Below are positions 36,625-49,177 of a DNA stretch of 64,000 nucleotides, piece by piece. Under the pieces are notes generated by a model. The model was not told the DNA's origin and did no database searches. It was given only the letters and a program-made list of their open reading frames with translations. How positions within the stretch are numbered: the stretch's first letter is position 1; each line of letters begins with the position of its first letter. Source of the DNA: Boletus sp. NGJ (Eukaryota > Basidiomycota > Agaricomycetes > Boletales > Boletaceae); contig JAGTXK010000229.1 of the NCBI GenBank assembly GCA_019096195.1, positions 62,001 to 126,000 of the forward strand, read 5' to 3'. The translations under genes and the position numbers were made by a program.

Positions 36625-39082
36625 AAGACGCCTTCTTCGCTTCTTTTACTCCAACTTCCATGCAACGCGGTCGAGTACGTCCGCCTTCTTCTGTCACACT
36701 TGTTCACTGACATATGTCTTGACAACTCACCAGGTGGTACCAGGCTGTCTTCTGATCTAATTGACATGTTGACCTCGCGGCACGCTTACAATGAATGCTG
36801 GAAGCTAAACATGTATACAAAGTGATTGATTTGTCTTACTCATCGCTTTTCTCCCCCCTGAATCAATATTGATATTTTCGTCCAGCGTTGTTGAATACAG
36901 GTAAGAGAGTTCAGAGGCCAAATTTGCTATTCTCATCCTTGGCAGCGAGCTGGACAGGCATTTCGCTCTGGATGGACATCGTTCTGTTAGTTTTTGTTAG
37001 AGGTTCAGACCAACGAACCCAGTCGCGAGATTAAGAAACGGTGGACCAACGCTTCCATCGAGGAGGTAACCGACACCCCGGTCGATGCACCATCAGTCTC
37101 GACTCGGTCACTCGTCGAGGGTTACTAGTGCATATGTATGCTAAATCCTTAGACCTCATGTGCCACTCAAACTGTTTAATTAGACTAACATCCAACGCGA
37201 GAATCCTCATAGCGTAGACCCAAGTGTTGGAGATGAAGATAGATGTTCAAACGTTCACCCTTGACCGCCGGCGATATGACACAATGAGTGAGATGATCAG
37301 TTCCAATGACGAAAATCTGCATCTTTTGAGCGCTGGTTGATAACCTCCTACCTCCTACCAGCATTCAATATTCCACGACGTTCTTTGGCCATGGCCAGCA
37401 TGGAGGTGTCTCAGCCTCACCAGAACATGATGAGACTTTTGTACAACCCATTTGGCGGTGTGTTTTTGCGTTCTATATATGCGACTACGGTAAGGCCGCA
37501 TGAAATATCCATTCAAGTTTTTATCTTCAGCGTACCACACCACACACCTGTTCGCGATCATCGAGCACTCCGAATGTACACGACCGAAAGCCTAATGGAC
37601 AAGTCAGGCTAGCGCGTTGTTCCAGTTCTTCATGGCACGACGGTGCATCTTCGTTCTTGTGTAAACCGGGAACGGTCTGAGATCATCGACTATCCTGGAG
37701 ACCGTCCCGTCCGAGTTGGTGTCGGACTGAATGAAGTCTCATGATGTTCATCCTCGGGATCACAAACATCCCATGTGACGGTGCACTTGTAACCTGTAAC
37801 GTCCGACCTTGCTTCATCGCTGGTGACATTTGCATAAAAATGCAGTCTACGGGTCCGGCGGAAGAAATTATAAAGGAATGTTGGGAATGCCTGTCATTCG
37901 TATCCTGAAACCTACGTACTCAATCGTGTTGCAGATGGATTTGTTTCGTTGAGTCGCGATGCATACGGACGATGCAAAGAGGTGGTAGGTCCACCAAAAA
38001 AGTTAGATGAATGAGAACACGCCTCAAGACCTCATGCATGAATCGAGGGATGTACTCATTGAATCTCCCGGGAGGACGAGGCTCTCCACTAATGTTATTA
38101 CACGGATATGGGTTACACACATTGCACCCGTATGCGCAGAGTCTGGACCGACCTGGTATTACGGGTCAGGAAAATTAGTTGACTGCATCGCTGAGGGGGG
38201 TAGACGGAGGTCGCGATCAGAGGCTGCACGTACTGTGATCGTAATCTTAGACTCTGCCACAGTCACCAAGACAACTTCTGGACCAGCTTTCGTGGTAGTC
38301 GCGAGAATGGCAGGGGGCCATCATAGCACAAGCTCAGAGGGAGTGAGCGTGTCGGAAATCAGGCTGCGTCATAATAATCTGTGAATTATTCAGCCACGAA
38401 CGAGAACATTCGTATCTTGATTGCTGGCTGAGGTTGCCAGTGGAGGAGTGGCACGACAGAGCGTTAAAAGGTCGGCCAAGTTGCAATGTGATTGTGTGCA
38501 ACATAGATGCTCCTAATGTTGGCGCTGTGCGGTATCCAACTACCTGCTCAACGTGAAAGCATGAACGCGGTAGCCATCAGTTAAGAAATCAAACCGCACG
38601 CTCGGTGTTGTTCAATCTTGGAGGAGGGCTGTTGCTATGCGGCTATAGAAGTGTCGTACTCCTCAGCGGGACGAAATATGAATCTGTATGATCGTCGACG
38701 TTGAGGTTAAGCTGGGATAAAAGTGTTTGGTTGAATGAACCGCGCCGCAATCCATTCAGCCATGAACGTGCATTGTGGACATTTCCACAGATTCCACTAG
38801 CTTTTTGCGTAACAAGGCACTTGGTAAATCACGAATTCGTCGTCCTATAATACCCACTCGCCAGTCGGTCGTTCTACATATCATAGCAAGTGAAGAGCTA
38901 AATACGACAAGCAAGCACGACCACAGAACAACTGACTTACTGGCATAACTTGTCGTCGACTCTCACAACAAGCCTACACACCAAAGTCGTCTGCCTTTCA
39001 CCGTCGTCACCGTCGCGTTCCCCGCCACTTAACCCACGCATATCTAGGCTAGACTAATGCTTTGCATTCTAATACCGTCCAC
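36625..39082. other. Gene-poor interval
   Basis: About 2.5 kb after DPH3 with no confident gene. A short plus-strand frame at about 37028-37134 (containing REIKKRWTNASIEEV and ending SLVEGY-stop) has a coding look and an AG acceptor just upstream, but I could not attach it to other exons. No transposon ends were seen. Confidence 0.4.
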
Positions 39083-39700
39083 GATGCTTACGCACTGTAT
39101 AACTTCGTGCCCGGACACGAGGACGAAACAGCCTTGGAAGCTGGACAACCTGTCGGGATTATTGAAAGAAACGACCAGCAGAACGACGGATAATGTCAGG
39201 TAAGCATACTTCCAACCATCTTTTCATATCCCAAATACACCGCGCATGTGTCTGGCAGACGCGTAGCCTGTGCTGTGTATCCGTTCTTCCCGCACAATGC
39301 CACGCTAACCACCCCCCTGCTGCGTTCATCCCACCTACCCCACATTGCATTGTCATTGAACGATGTCGCCGTTCATTCTTTGCTAACCACTCTTTCGTTC
39401 AAAGGCTGTGCAAGATTGGATTGTTCCTCAGAGCTATACGGCGCCGCCTGGCATCGCCATCGGAGAGCCAGACGTTTCTGGCGCCAAAGTCATGAAGCGA
39501 CCATGACCGATGTCCAGAAGGCCATCGAACAGCTCGGAGAAGCGACCGAGACGGAGCACAGAGTTTCAACTTTTCGAGCACTCGGGTGGCTCAGAGACGG
39601 GCGGAGAGATCGACAAGCTTGCCGAACTAGCCCGCAGGGTCGTGAAAGCACAGGGTGCAGAAGAAGAATGTCGTGGGGACATTACATCCCTCTTGTCCTA
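39083..39700 (+). pseudogene. Decayed SH3-domain gene fragment
   Basis: At 39083-39193 the frame reads DAYALYNFVPGHEDE, then LEAGQPVGIIERND, the first half of an SH3 domain, and stops where the conserved tryptophan pair is expected. After a plausible intron, 39410-39510 resumes with what would be the GLFPQSYT strand, but out of frame by one base (it now reads DWIVPQSYTAPPG). A charged tail (SETGGEIDKLAELARRV) follows to about 39700. The broken domain and missing 5' part indicate a pseudogene of a host SH3 adaptor. A short functional peptide is unlikely. Confidence 0.6.
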
Positions 39701-40039
39701 CGTCCCGCGGTGATACTGCAATGCAATCAAATGTGATGAATGAAGAAAAGAGGGCGGGGATGTTCCCAACAGAGCGAGCAAGTGGTTCATTCAGAGGGTG
39801 CAGTCGGCCTTGCGAGAGGCAGGTTTCGTGTTCACCAGACAAAGAAGCCTGCGGTAATGGGTGTAGTAGAACCTGTGCATCGTTGCCTTTTTGGACCTGG
39901 CCGCTCACACAATATCTCAAACCACCATGTCAAAACAAACTTGGTCGCCCCAGATGGATTCAAAAGGTACTTGTCTCTTTCTGCCATCGCGGAGAGCTGC
40001 GAAATGATGTACCTGCCGGTCATTCAGTTGCGTCCACAG

Positions 40040-41836
40040 GCGAGGTCCCTTGTCGCCCAGGAGGCGGAATTACATTGATGAGGCGATCGTCCTCCACCGC
40101 GAAGCATTAGAACTTTTCCCGCCCGACCATCCGAAGCGATACGACTCCTTGGAATTGCTTGGACTTCATCTCTGTGATCGTTACGACCATCTCGGGGGGA
40201 CGGACCTCGAGGAGGCCATTCTGGTCGACCGAGATACACTGGCGCTCTGCTCACCGGGGCACCCAAATCTGTCAGCGTCCTTGATCAAGCTTTCGCTTTA
40301 CCTCTCAACTCGGTACAAGCAGCTTGGGGCGATAGAGGACTTCAATGAGGCCAATGTCCTCGCCCAAGACGCAGTAGCGCTTCAACCACTGGGGCACTAT
40401 TTGGGCAACCTTGCAATTTGTTTGTTCGCTCGGTACAACCAACTCGGGGCGATAGAGAACCTCAACGAGACCAATATTGCCCTCGCTCGAGACACACTGG
40501 CGCTTCACCCATCAGGGCACCCAGAGCGGTCAATGTCTCTGGACAACCTCGCAATTTATCTCACCACTCAGTACAACCAGCACGGGGCGATGGAGGACCT
40601 CAATGAGGCCATTGTCCTCAGCCAAGACACAATGGCGTTTCACCCACCGGGGCACCTAGATTAGCCAAAGTCTTTGGACAACCTCGCAATCTGTCTCCAC
40701 TCGGCACAAGCAGCTCGGGGCGATGGAGGACCTTGACGAGTCCATTGTCGTCCTCGGCCAAGACGCACTGGCGCTTCGCCCACCAGGGCACCCAGATCGT
40801 TCATCATTTTTTAACAACCTTGCTGCTCGTCTCTCCTATCGGCACAACCGGTTCGGGGTGGTAGAGGACCTCAATGAGGCCATTGTCCTCGATCGAGATG
40901 CACTGGTGCTTCGTCCACCAGGTGACTGGGAACTGTCGTCCAGGCTCGGTACCTTGACTGCGCGCAAAGTCGATGGACGTGACAAGAGATCTCGCCATCA
41001 TGTTGCGGGAAACTCTGGGACGAAATTGTCTCCCCCATCGCGAACATCCTCCAGGCGATACGTCCATGTCCATCACGCATCTGGTGGTGCCCCACCGCCG
41101 AGTTCTCTCTTCTTCCCCTCACGCCGCCGGTCCATATTGGAAGGGCCAGCATAATCTCGCTAATCTGTACACCTCATCTTATACCTCAACCCTCACTGCA
41201 TCCCTGCTAGACGGCACGATCCCCCGCATTCTGCATCAAAAGGGAAATACTTCGTTGGTCCAAGCTCAAGCCAAGGGCGAAAAAGAACTTGTTTCGGTCG
41301 GCGCCGAACTGGCCAACATTAGTCAGCGCGTCGATGGCCTCGCCACATTCACGCACGTCGGGGATCGGAAGTCCTGCATCCCCCGGGTCACCGAGGAACT
41401 TATGAAGAACGAATGGGTACACCTTGCATGCCGTGGTCTCCCCAACCGGAGACAGCCGTTCGAGTCCGCGTTCGCTCTCCATGACGGACACTTTACGATT
41501 GAACGCATCATTCGGTGTGAACTACAGAACGCCGAGTTTGTGTATCTCTCCGCCTGTCATACGACTGTCGGAGATGAGGAGAGTCCTGAGTCCTGACGAG
41601 GTGATCCATCTCGCGTCAGTGATGCAGTTCACCGGGTTCCGTTCTGTGATCGGAACGATGTGGGCGGTGGACGATGGTGAGACGAACAAGATCACGTCGA
41701 TGTTTTATGACAATATGAAGGACGAATGCGGTCGTCCGGATTATACCCGTACAACGTTGGCACTGAACAAGACGATGGAAAATCCAGTGTCTATACCACT
41801 TGATCAACGACTCTTATATATACATATCGGTGCCTA
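40040..41836 (+). pseudogene. Decayed TPR-CHAT gene
   Basis: The first part carries at least six tetratricopeptide-like units of about 40-50 residues with the repeated pattern EAIVL...DTLALHPPGHPxR...NLAIYLxTRYxQLGAMEDL. The second part, from about 41200, is a CHAT (caspase-like) peptidase domain, recognisable by VYLSACHTTVGDE and FRSVIGTMWAVDDGE and by a typical C-terminal helix. The reading frame is broken in a few places between and within these parts and the 5' end is not clear, so it is treated as a fossil. Intact TPR-CHAT proteins are abundant in agaricomycetes and resemble effector modules of NLR-like proteins. It lies in the same gene-poor zone as the SH3 remnant. Confidence 0.75.
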
Positions 41837-42429
41837 GTTCTCTTCGTACGCGTGCTTTCTTGCTTTTCCCTGCTGTAGTTGCTGTTCATAGTTGCTATTC
41901 GATCTACTGTGGTATATTTCACAGGACTTGTCCGAGGCGAAAATGTATAAAACTTCAGCTCCTCGCGCCTGGATTGAGCCGTGAATATTTGAATACTCGA
42001 CAAGATATAGTGCAGTGACGTGATTCAAACATGTCAAAGGCATTTGTCTCGCCTTGTGAGCGGAGCTGTCGCGGGATTTCATGATCACGGATGCGGAAGG
42101 AAATGACCGCGAGTCTGGTGTTTTGAAAGTGTATTTCAATACACTTGGTTCGCAAGACGGGCTCTCGCTCTTTCTTCGGGACTACTAGTATGACTCGAGG
42201 ATTCTGTACGCGTATGTTTTGTGAGATCGAAGCTTGACCTACCTCCCGACAGTCATTCGAAGACACATCCGAAGAGTGCAATGGACAATGGACAGTATAT
42301 TGGACAGTCATCACACAACCACTGGCATACCAAGAGCCAGAAGTAAGACAAACACAAGAAAGTAGAAAACAGGCTCCACGTACATAAATATGGCCGACAC
42401 AAGCCCTCAATCTCTCATAACTCCACATA

Positions 42430-42790
42430 CCGTATGAACGCATCACTCCATCCATCCTCAGCATTCTCTACCCCGTCTCCTTTGCCGTCCACGCCAACTG
42501 CTCTTGTGTCCACTGTTCTAGCAGCTCGTCTGATGCCATGGCATACGTGCGCGACGTGTACTCGCCCTCTGCATACCCCGTGCACATAACGCCGCCCACC
42601 CCATACTCCTCGCCACCGAGATCCGGGGGCAGTGTCTAAGATGGCGGAGTACGTCACTCAGTGGGAAGGTTTAGTAGCACGAGAACCAAACTTTGGGGTT
42701 CCGCTCGAGGAAAGATACCACTGCATTTCCCCGTCCGGTCCATATAGCACGTCTCAGACAGCGGACCGCACGACTATCCATTTGGATGCG
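42430..42790 (-). pseudogene. Decayed fragment of the array family (exon 5 tail)
   Basis: On the minus strand this stretch aligns with the C-terminal part of exon 5: an AILDTAP segment in place of VILDTVP, then sequence equivalent to ARNVSWAALRARGYAEGEYT in disrupted form. It is much more divergent than copies A-D and has no other exons, so it is an older remnant. It lies about 0.7 kb before copy D and in the opposite orientation. Confidence 0.7.
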
Positions 42791-43394
42791 TGGCCCAAGG
42801 TGATGGCATCATAGAGGAGACAGCAATGGTGGGGGCTTTGTTGTTCGGATTCTGACACAAAGCGTCTCAATTTCCCGGCTCGGTTTCGGAGAGGGTGGTC
42901 ACCTCGGGTTCTTGAGCGCGTACGGGGACGATTTGGGAGTGCCATTACATTGGAGGTAGCCGGGTTGAAGCAAGAAGTTTGACAGAGATTCAGAAGCTCA
43001 GGAGAGCAGGCAGCCGATCCAATATTGAAAACTTGCCTCTCCAGCAGACCACTGTGAATAATGCCTCGAGACTCGAGTGCTTGCATCCTGTGGAATGAGA
43101 GGTATGCTTAGTACAGGAATATGATTTTGGGGGAGCCAGGAGTTTGCAAAGGTTCTTGAGAGTGCACGCGCGACGATGGACACGACGACGGTACTAGACA
43201 GAAAATGGACTAGTGGGACTTTACATAATTTCGTGAACTGTCCAAATCATCATCACTTGAACTGTGACTACACCTTTGTAACTAATCCACTTTCGACACT
43301 AGGCATTGCTCGCAGGGATCATCTTCTGATTTAGAAGGCTTTGGATATCAAACGTTCCCCATCGGAGCGCCCCCGACCAAGTAAAGAACTCTTT

Positions 43395-43526
43395 CACTAC
43401 GTCTTCATTCCCATATAGGATAACCAAATCGCCCCAACATGAATTCCTGATAAGGGGCGGGCGCTACGCCAACGCTTGTCTTCACACTGGCAGTGTCTTC
43501 TTCAGATTCCACCACACCCTCTAGAG
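43395..43526 (+). promoter_or_regulatory. Conserved upstream block of copy D
   Basis: The 130 bp before the start of copy D match the upstream block of copy C in order and spacing (CCATATAGGATAACCAAATC, then a CTACGCCAACGCT block and CAGTGTCTTC). See the copy C entry for the comparison. Confidence 0.55.
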
Positions 43527-45947
43527 ATGCCTGGACCAGGAAATAAGCGCAAATCCAAAGCAAGTACAAATGCAAAAGCCAGAGGAGGTACAAAGGAGTC
43601 CGCAAGTGAGGCTACCTCCACGCATGCGGACACCTACTCGCTTCCGTGTCTTACCCTTGAGGAAGACGAAATCACACGGTGTGGTCAACTGGCCACCGAA
43701 GGTTATCCAAACCGGAGCGTTGCAAGGTGCATCACGGACAGTACCGCATCCTGTACAAGAAATACAAGGAGGCGTCGAAGGTCGTCGATGATGTCAAGGG
43801 GGGCGCAGACTTACCGGTGAAGGAGCAAATCGGCCGATACACAGACTGGCACGCGGCGCTCGAGAAATCGCGGTGGGTGCGCAAATATCTCGAGGCAATT
43901 CGGGTCGAGAAAGCAGGACGACATATCCACCAGAAGCGGTTTTTCCTAAAAGGTGGGTTCGGATAGTTGCGGTGACTGTGCTGACATTAGACGATGGTTG
44001 CGCTGTATCCATTTTCAGTGGATGATGGCCACAGGCGCCGCATGAAGCTGCTTGAAAGAGAAATGATAAGGGCAGTCGATGTGCTGGATGCACTTCAAAG
44101 AAGAGCCTATGAACTATATCAACCGAATGGCAGCTTACCAGCTATGAACAATGAAGCACAATCGACGGCTGAAGTAGATCTAGAAAAGCAGTCCAAGCAG
44201 ACCACCGAGGAAGTACTGCAGTCTGTCTATAATCCAGATGCTTTCCGTGAACCGGCCCTTCCAATTCCAACGAAGAAAGCTCCCGCGCTCTCACCTACCA
44301 CTGCAGTGGGAGATGAAGACTTGATCGACATGTCACTACGAGCGTAAGCTTTACATAGAATCTCATCGTCCAACTCACAACCCATGCGGATCTCCTGATG
44401 CAGCCGGAAGGAACAAATCATGATGGTCTTCAATCTGTTGATCGACTTTGAATCATTCGTCGAGGCTTTTGCCAGTGGAGAAGGCGTTCCTCAGCCAAAG
44501 ACAAAATCTGACATGGCTCTGTTGGAAAAGCATTTCTTCATTTATCAGCAATTTGCTCGACGAATCATTTTTCATGAACCAAGTCTGTTTATGAAATCAC
44601 TGGCAAGAGTTTCCTTCAAAGACCTCATTCTCAGCGATGACTTCTCGATCGAGGATCTCGCAAGGTTTTTGAAGCTGTTCTCGGAACCTTTGGGGTTTCC
44701 TCTGAGGTGGTTCAAAGATGCGGTTTTGGACGCACTCGCTATTTCGCGCCACGGTACAGCTGCCAACGTAGGTAGTGTAGGTAAGTGAGAGCAATTTACT
44801 TTAGTAACGATGACGCCTGAGTCTTTTCAGAGAGCCGGTTTCCGTTGCTTGGAGGCTGGGTTTTTAATCGCTCGCACACAGCGAGTATGTCCAATGAAGC
44901 TTGGTGGGTATGTATCCATTCCCGGTCAGTTCTTGCTTCCGACAATTCTGACCTCCTGTTTACCAACAGCTCCTCCTCAAAATTCTCGCACCACCAGCCA
45001 ATATAGAAAATCGCTTCGTTCGTCTGTGCAACAATTTTGATGATGTCATTGGATTCCTTTCTTTTGAAGCGCTCGGCCTCGTTCCAAGCCCGAGCTTCTG
45101 CGAAAGTCCATCTCACCTCGATTTTGATGATCCCAGCCTGTCACGCAACCACCTCTCCCTCTCCGGCATCATCGTTGCGGACATGGTGGCATCACCGAGA
45201 CCCGCAAGGATGTGTGGGCCCGTGCCAACACCCCGCAGAGCGACGAAGCGGGGCTGTATGGTATGGGCCGAGGTTGAGACACGAGGATACATGTTCGGTG
45301 CGGTGCGAAACGAAAAAGACGGGTTCGTCGAGGCGTTTTTTCGCGAGCTTCGCGCGCGGCCAGATCTATTCCAAGTCGTCATTCGTTCCGAAACTGCCCC
45401 TGGCCGCGAAGTCGAGGTGTTTGGATCGGGTTCCTTGAACAACGAGGCGCTGCCTGCGATGCGTGGGCGCAACTTTGAGGCTCCCCCTTCTCCGACTTCT
45501 CCGTTTGTGCCCGCATCGACGAGTGGCAAGTGGGAGGTACCCCGGTCCGCAGTGGACGTGTTGTATGGAACGGGGATACAGATGCCGTACGGAGCGAAGA
45601 TGCACATGCTGAACGGAGGGAGGAATGATCTGCTTGGGTACCTTACCATCCTATCACGCGATCTCAAAGGTTGGTTCTTCCGCTACAAGACATTCCCGGT
45701 GACGTACTTTGTCATCTTGGACACCGTCCCAAACCGAGCTCAATCGATGTTGGCGAGGAACGTCTCATGGGCTGCGTTACGCGCACGGGGGTACGCTGAG
45801 GGTGAGTACACCCTACGCAAGTACGCGGCGGCGTCGGACAGGTTGTTCGAGGAGTGTGCACACGAGCGGCTTGGGTGGATGCCAGAGGACATGAAGTGGG
45901 AAATGACGATGATGGAGGATCAGGTGAATGCAAGGGGCTTTGTGTGA
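43527..45947 (+). CDS. Array family copy D, inverted, one apparent frameshift
   Basis: Exons 43527-43952, 44019-44343, 44404-44780, 44831-44907 and 44970-45947 match copies B and C exon for exon; the encoded protein would be about 727 residues. One base is missing from the CCC run at about 43708-43709 (TATCCAAACC here, TATCCCAAACC in copy C), which breaks exon 1 just before the last zinc-ligand block CKVHH. All the rest is open. Because the change is a homopolymer contraction, it may be a sequencing error rather than a real lesion. It is on the plus strand, 13 kb from the array, and its flanks carry the same upstream and downstream blocks. Confidence 0.78.
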
Positions 45948-46522
45948 AAGACGAGGCTTCCTTACCGAGTATCACCATGAATCATCTGTGGGGAAGAAAG
46001 AGTAGTGTACTTTTACATCTGTGATCCGAGTCTATGATTCTATCATGCAAGCCACGACTCAACCCACCAAATTCAAGGACTCGGCCCGACCAGCGTCGCT
46101 GCGGAAGAGCTTGCGCTGACACCCTAGCTCACGCTTCTAAGACTTCAAGCTTTCCTTCTCGTGAACGTCTTATTCGTTTCGATCCTCATATAGAGACGCT
46201 CTTTACCGTAGATATCAAGTAGAAGAATTCATCCATATCGATGTCGGAGGACTCTTGATTGTCGTCTCCTCCGACTCCGAGGGGGTAGCAATCCAGACCA
46301 CAGTATGGCTAAGCAGAAACGACAGAGATGGCGGGTATTCCAGCTACATGGCGCCTCTTAGAGATTTCCAGGAGATTTAGACAGATTGAATGTGAAAACA
46401 GAGCACGATACAATTGATGCATGATTCATACAATAAATGCAAATGCCTGTTCTCAGTCGATGTTACCTTTTCATACACATTTTCACCCCTCCATACACCC
46501 TCCACCCCGCTAGAAACGCAAC
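45948..46522. other. Intergenic between copy D and the 46523 gene
   Basis: 575 bp between two convergent stops. The first 80 bp still match the 3' flanks of copies B and C. Nothing else is recognisable. Confidence 0.45.
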
Positions 46523-47156
46523 CTAGGCATCCCCCACATTCCACGCAGCTTCCAAAATCTCCATCTGCTCGACCCATTTACCGTAGTCCATTTGCACCGC
46601 ATACATCTGCGCATGGTTCAACCCCTTCAACGCCTCCACCACCCAAGTCTGGCAGTTCCACTCCGGCCTCCCTTGCTGAATCGGAACCAGCGACAAATGC
46701 GTCTCCAGAGCCTCCAGATAACTCGGCGCCACATACCCGACCAGGTGCGTGCCCTTGTCATCCTTGTCCCACTTGGCGTGACGATTGTGGACGACGTGCT
46801 GGGTAAAGTACCCGTCCTGTAGGCTACCGCCGATCTCGTAATAGTTGCCCACCCCGCGCCTGGTCGACGTGGGGATGAAGATGGCCCAGTGGTAAAGCTT
46901 CTTCTCGCCAGTGGACCGATTACCTCTGTAGAATTGCGCGATCCTAATCGGGAGGTAGCCTTGCGGAACCTGGATCCAAGAGTGGGAGCGGTGTAAAATT
47001 TTGTATTCGGGTTGTGGTGTAGGCCCAAGGCTCGCGGCATAGGCTGTGGGGCGGAGACACAAAGAAAGGGTAAACGCGGAGGAATGGCGACGGAGAGGCG
47101 GGGAACTTACCCCTGAAGGTGGCCATCAACTCGGGCGGGTAACTGCTCATCGACAT
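46523..47156 (-). CDS. Small fungal protein with papain/NlpC-like Cys-His pattern
   Basis: Two exons, 47111-47156 and 46523-47043, give 188 residues. The first residues are MSMSSYPPEL. The core begins near KKLYHWAIFIP, a strand with a conserved His-Trp, and later has EWNCQTWVVEALKGL, a cysteine at the head of a helix. Between them lie GNYYEIGG and HLVGYV strands. This order of His-strand and Cys-helix recalls fungal families such as DUF6914 and the wider NlpC/P60-like or LRAT-like folds, where the cysteine and histidine are circularly permuted. That is inference from pattern only; no activity is claimed. No signal peptide is evident. Confidence 0.8.
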
Positions 47157-49177
47157 CGTGAATATTGAATCTGAGAACGTAGAACTGATGTTTTAGTTTT
47201 CACTGACCTTTGTAGAACATCTTTATATTGAAGGACTGTCCGTATTGCAATCTCCTGGTGTGGACGCACGATGGGGAGGTGGATGCGTTTTCTTTTGTTG
47301 CCCACAGGTGGTACTGTCGTCCGTTGTGGCGAGGGAAGATGGACGATGGACTCTCGAAACTTTGATACCTTCACACGCGACGAGTCGCTTGCCGCGGGCT
47401 CAGATTTTCTGTGACGTGTGTGATATTCATTGAGCTGTGGACATCAACAATAATGTAATGAAATAACGCACTGTTTTAACTTGTCCAATGGTTTTTCCTA
47501 TCTCCAGTGTGGAGGCCATTGTCGAGAGGCACGCAGTGCTTGTAGTGATGATTGCCGGGTTGACCAGTAACGGTAGAAACAAAACGGTGACATACCTACT
47601 CTGCTTCGAATGTTTTCAATCACGACACCGGATGAGAGTCAAATCGAACAAGACTCCATACATTTTCAAAGTCGATAGAAGAACCAGAGGACAGCGTCGT
47701 GATCCATTCGCCGCAAGAGGATGTGACCCGACATTCCCAAGTTCCTGTACAGAGGGATGATAATCGTTGCACCTTTGGCACAGGCGTCGAGACCGCTTTC
47801 GTGCTAGCAGCGATCGAAGCAAACAATAAGCCCTGCGGAGACATGATCAGGAGAGATGCTAGTACACCTGTGTTGTTGAAAAGTATTCTGTCGATGTTTA
47901 GTCGACATGAACATCTGTTGAGATTTTTTTTTTGCGACCCATTAGTAGATCTAAGTTAGTCACGGTCGAGCAAACAAACCAATGGATCACCAAGCCATCA
48001 TGACCCGTACGTGAATATTACGAGTCGCTGAGGATGTAGCGCGAGCCTGCGTGACCGTACTGCTTCGCGAATTCTGAATCGCGATTCGCGAGGTTGCAAA
48101 CCTCAAACGACCGCGCCTCCAGCAGACTCTGGGAAGCGTCTGAAACGAGACTCATTGGCAACGCGCCATGATATCGGGACACCCGCTGCCGCTTGTGCTC
48201 AGCGCTCACCATTGTACTCGAACAACTTGGTTGTAATCCTGTTTGAGAGTCCCCAGTCCGGTGCCCACGCGCACGCCCCATCCCGTTTGAATTTCGTAGA
48301 ATTACATTCAGTACACATGCACATTCCCACGATGGGCGCAGTCCTACCGAGCGAAGCGCTGGCTTTCATGTCAGAGCCCCACCGAAGTGTAGCGAGTAGC
48401 GACGTAGATCATCATGGACTACGTTGGAGTGAGTAAGATCTGGTGAGTCCGCACTGACATGCCAAGACTAATGTATTTCGAACTGTCTTCAAGTTATTGG
48501 TTCAAGCTAGTATCACGTCGGACAGATGTGTAGACGAGTCGACAGCCGGAGGGAGAACGAAATAGCAAGGGACGCGACGACGGGTGGCTTCCAGCGTCAG
48601 GAACGAGCCTGAGCGTGTACAGCGCGAAGGACTCGGAGGAGAAAGCGTGGGCACGCTTACACGCATCCCACGCTGACAAGGACGCGGACCTTTGCCGAGG
48701 ATGAACTGAAACAACATCCACGCCAACGTGGTCGGTAAAAACTACTAGCGATCGCATCTGGGTAAGAAATACAGATCTCGACCATCGCACGTAACATTCA
48801 CGAACACTAGTACCCTCGAATGAAAAACGCTAAGGGATTGGCAGCACCTCATTACGACTCTCCCATCCAAATCACGCAGGTCGTTAAGACTTAAGATATC
48901 ACATTTGACTTGTAAACGATCCAAAAGTTCGAGGTCCTCAGCGTGATCAATCGTTCGCGCGGGCGGAACGAGATGACACCGGTACGACCCACTCCCTCAA
49001 AGGGGGGTCGAATGATGGAGACGGTGATGACGATGTGGCCAGTGGCATTAATCCAACGGATAGTTATACTACCTTCTGTACGAATCCTACGTATCCACAC
49101 GACCGTTCTATTTTGTTTTCCTACAAAAAATGAATGAAAATCGGGTGAGCGGACGACGTGATACACGACAGAAAAAT
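47157..49177. other. Gene-poor interval
   Basis: About 2 kb. Open frames on both strands (for example 48018-48281 minus, 48943-49137 plus) lack splice context and family resemblance. A T11 run lies near 47927-47937. Confidence 0.4.
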
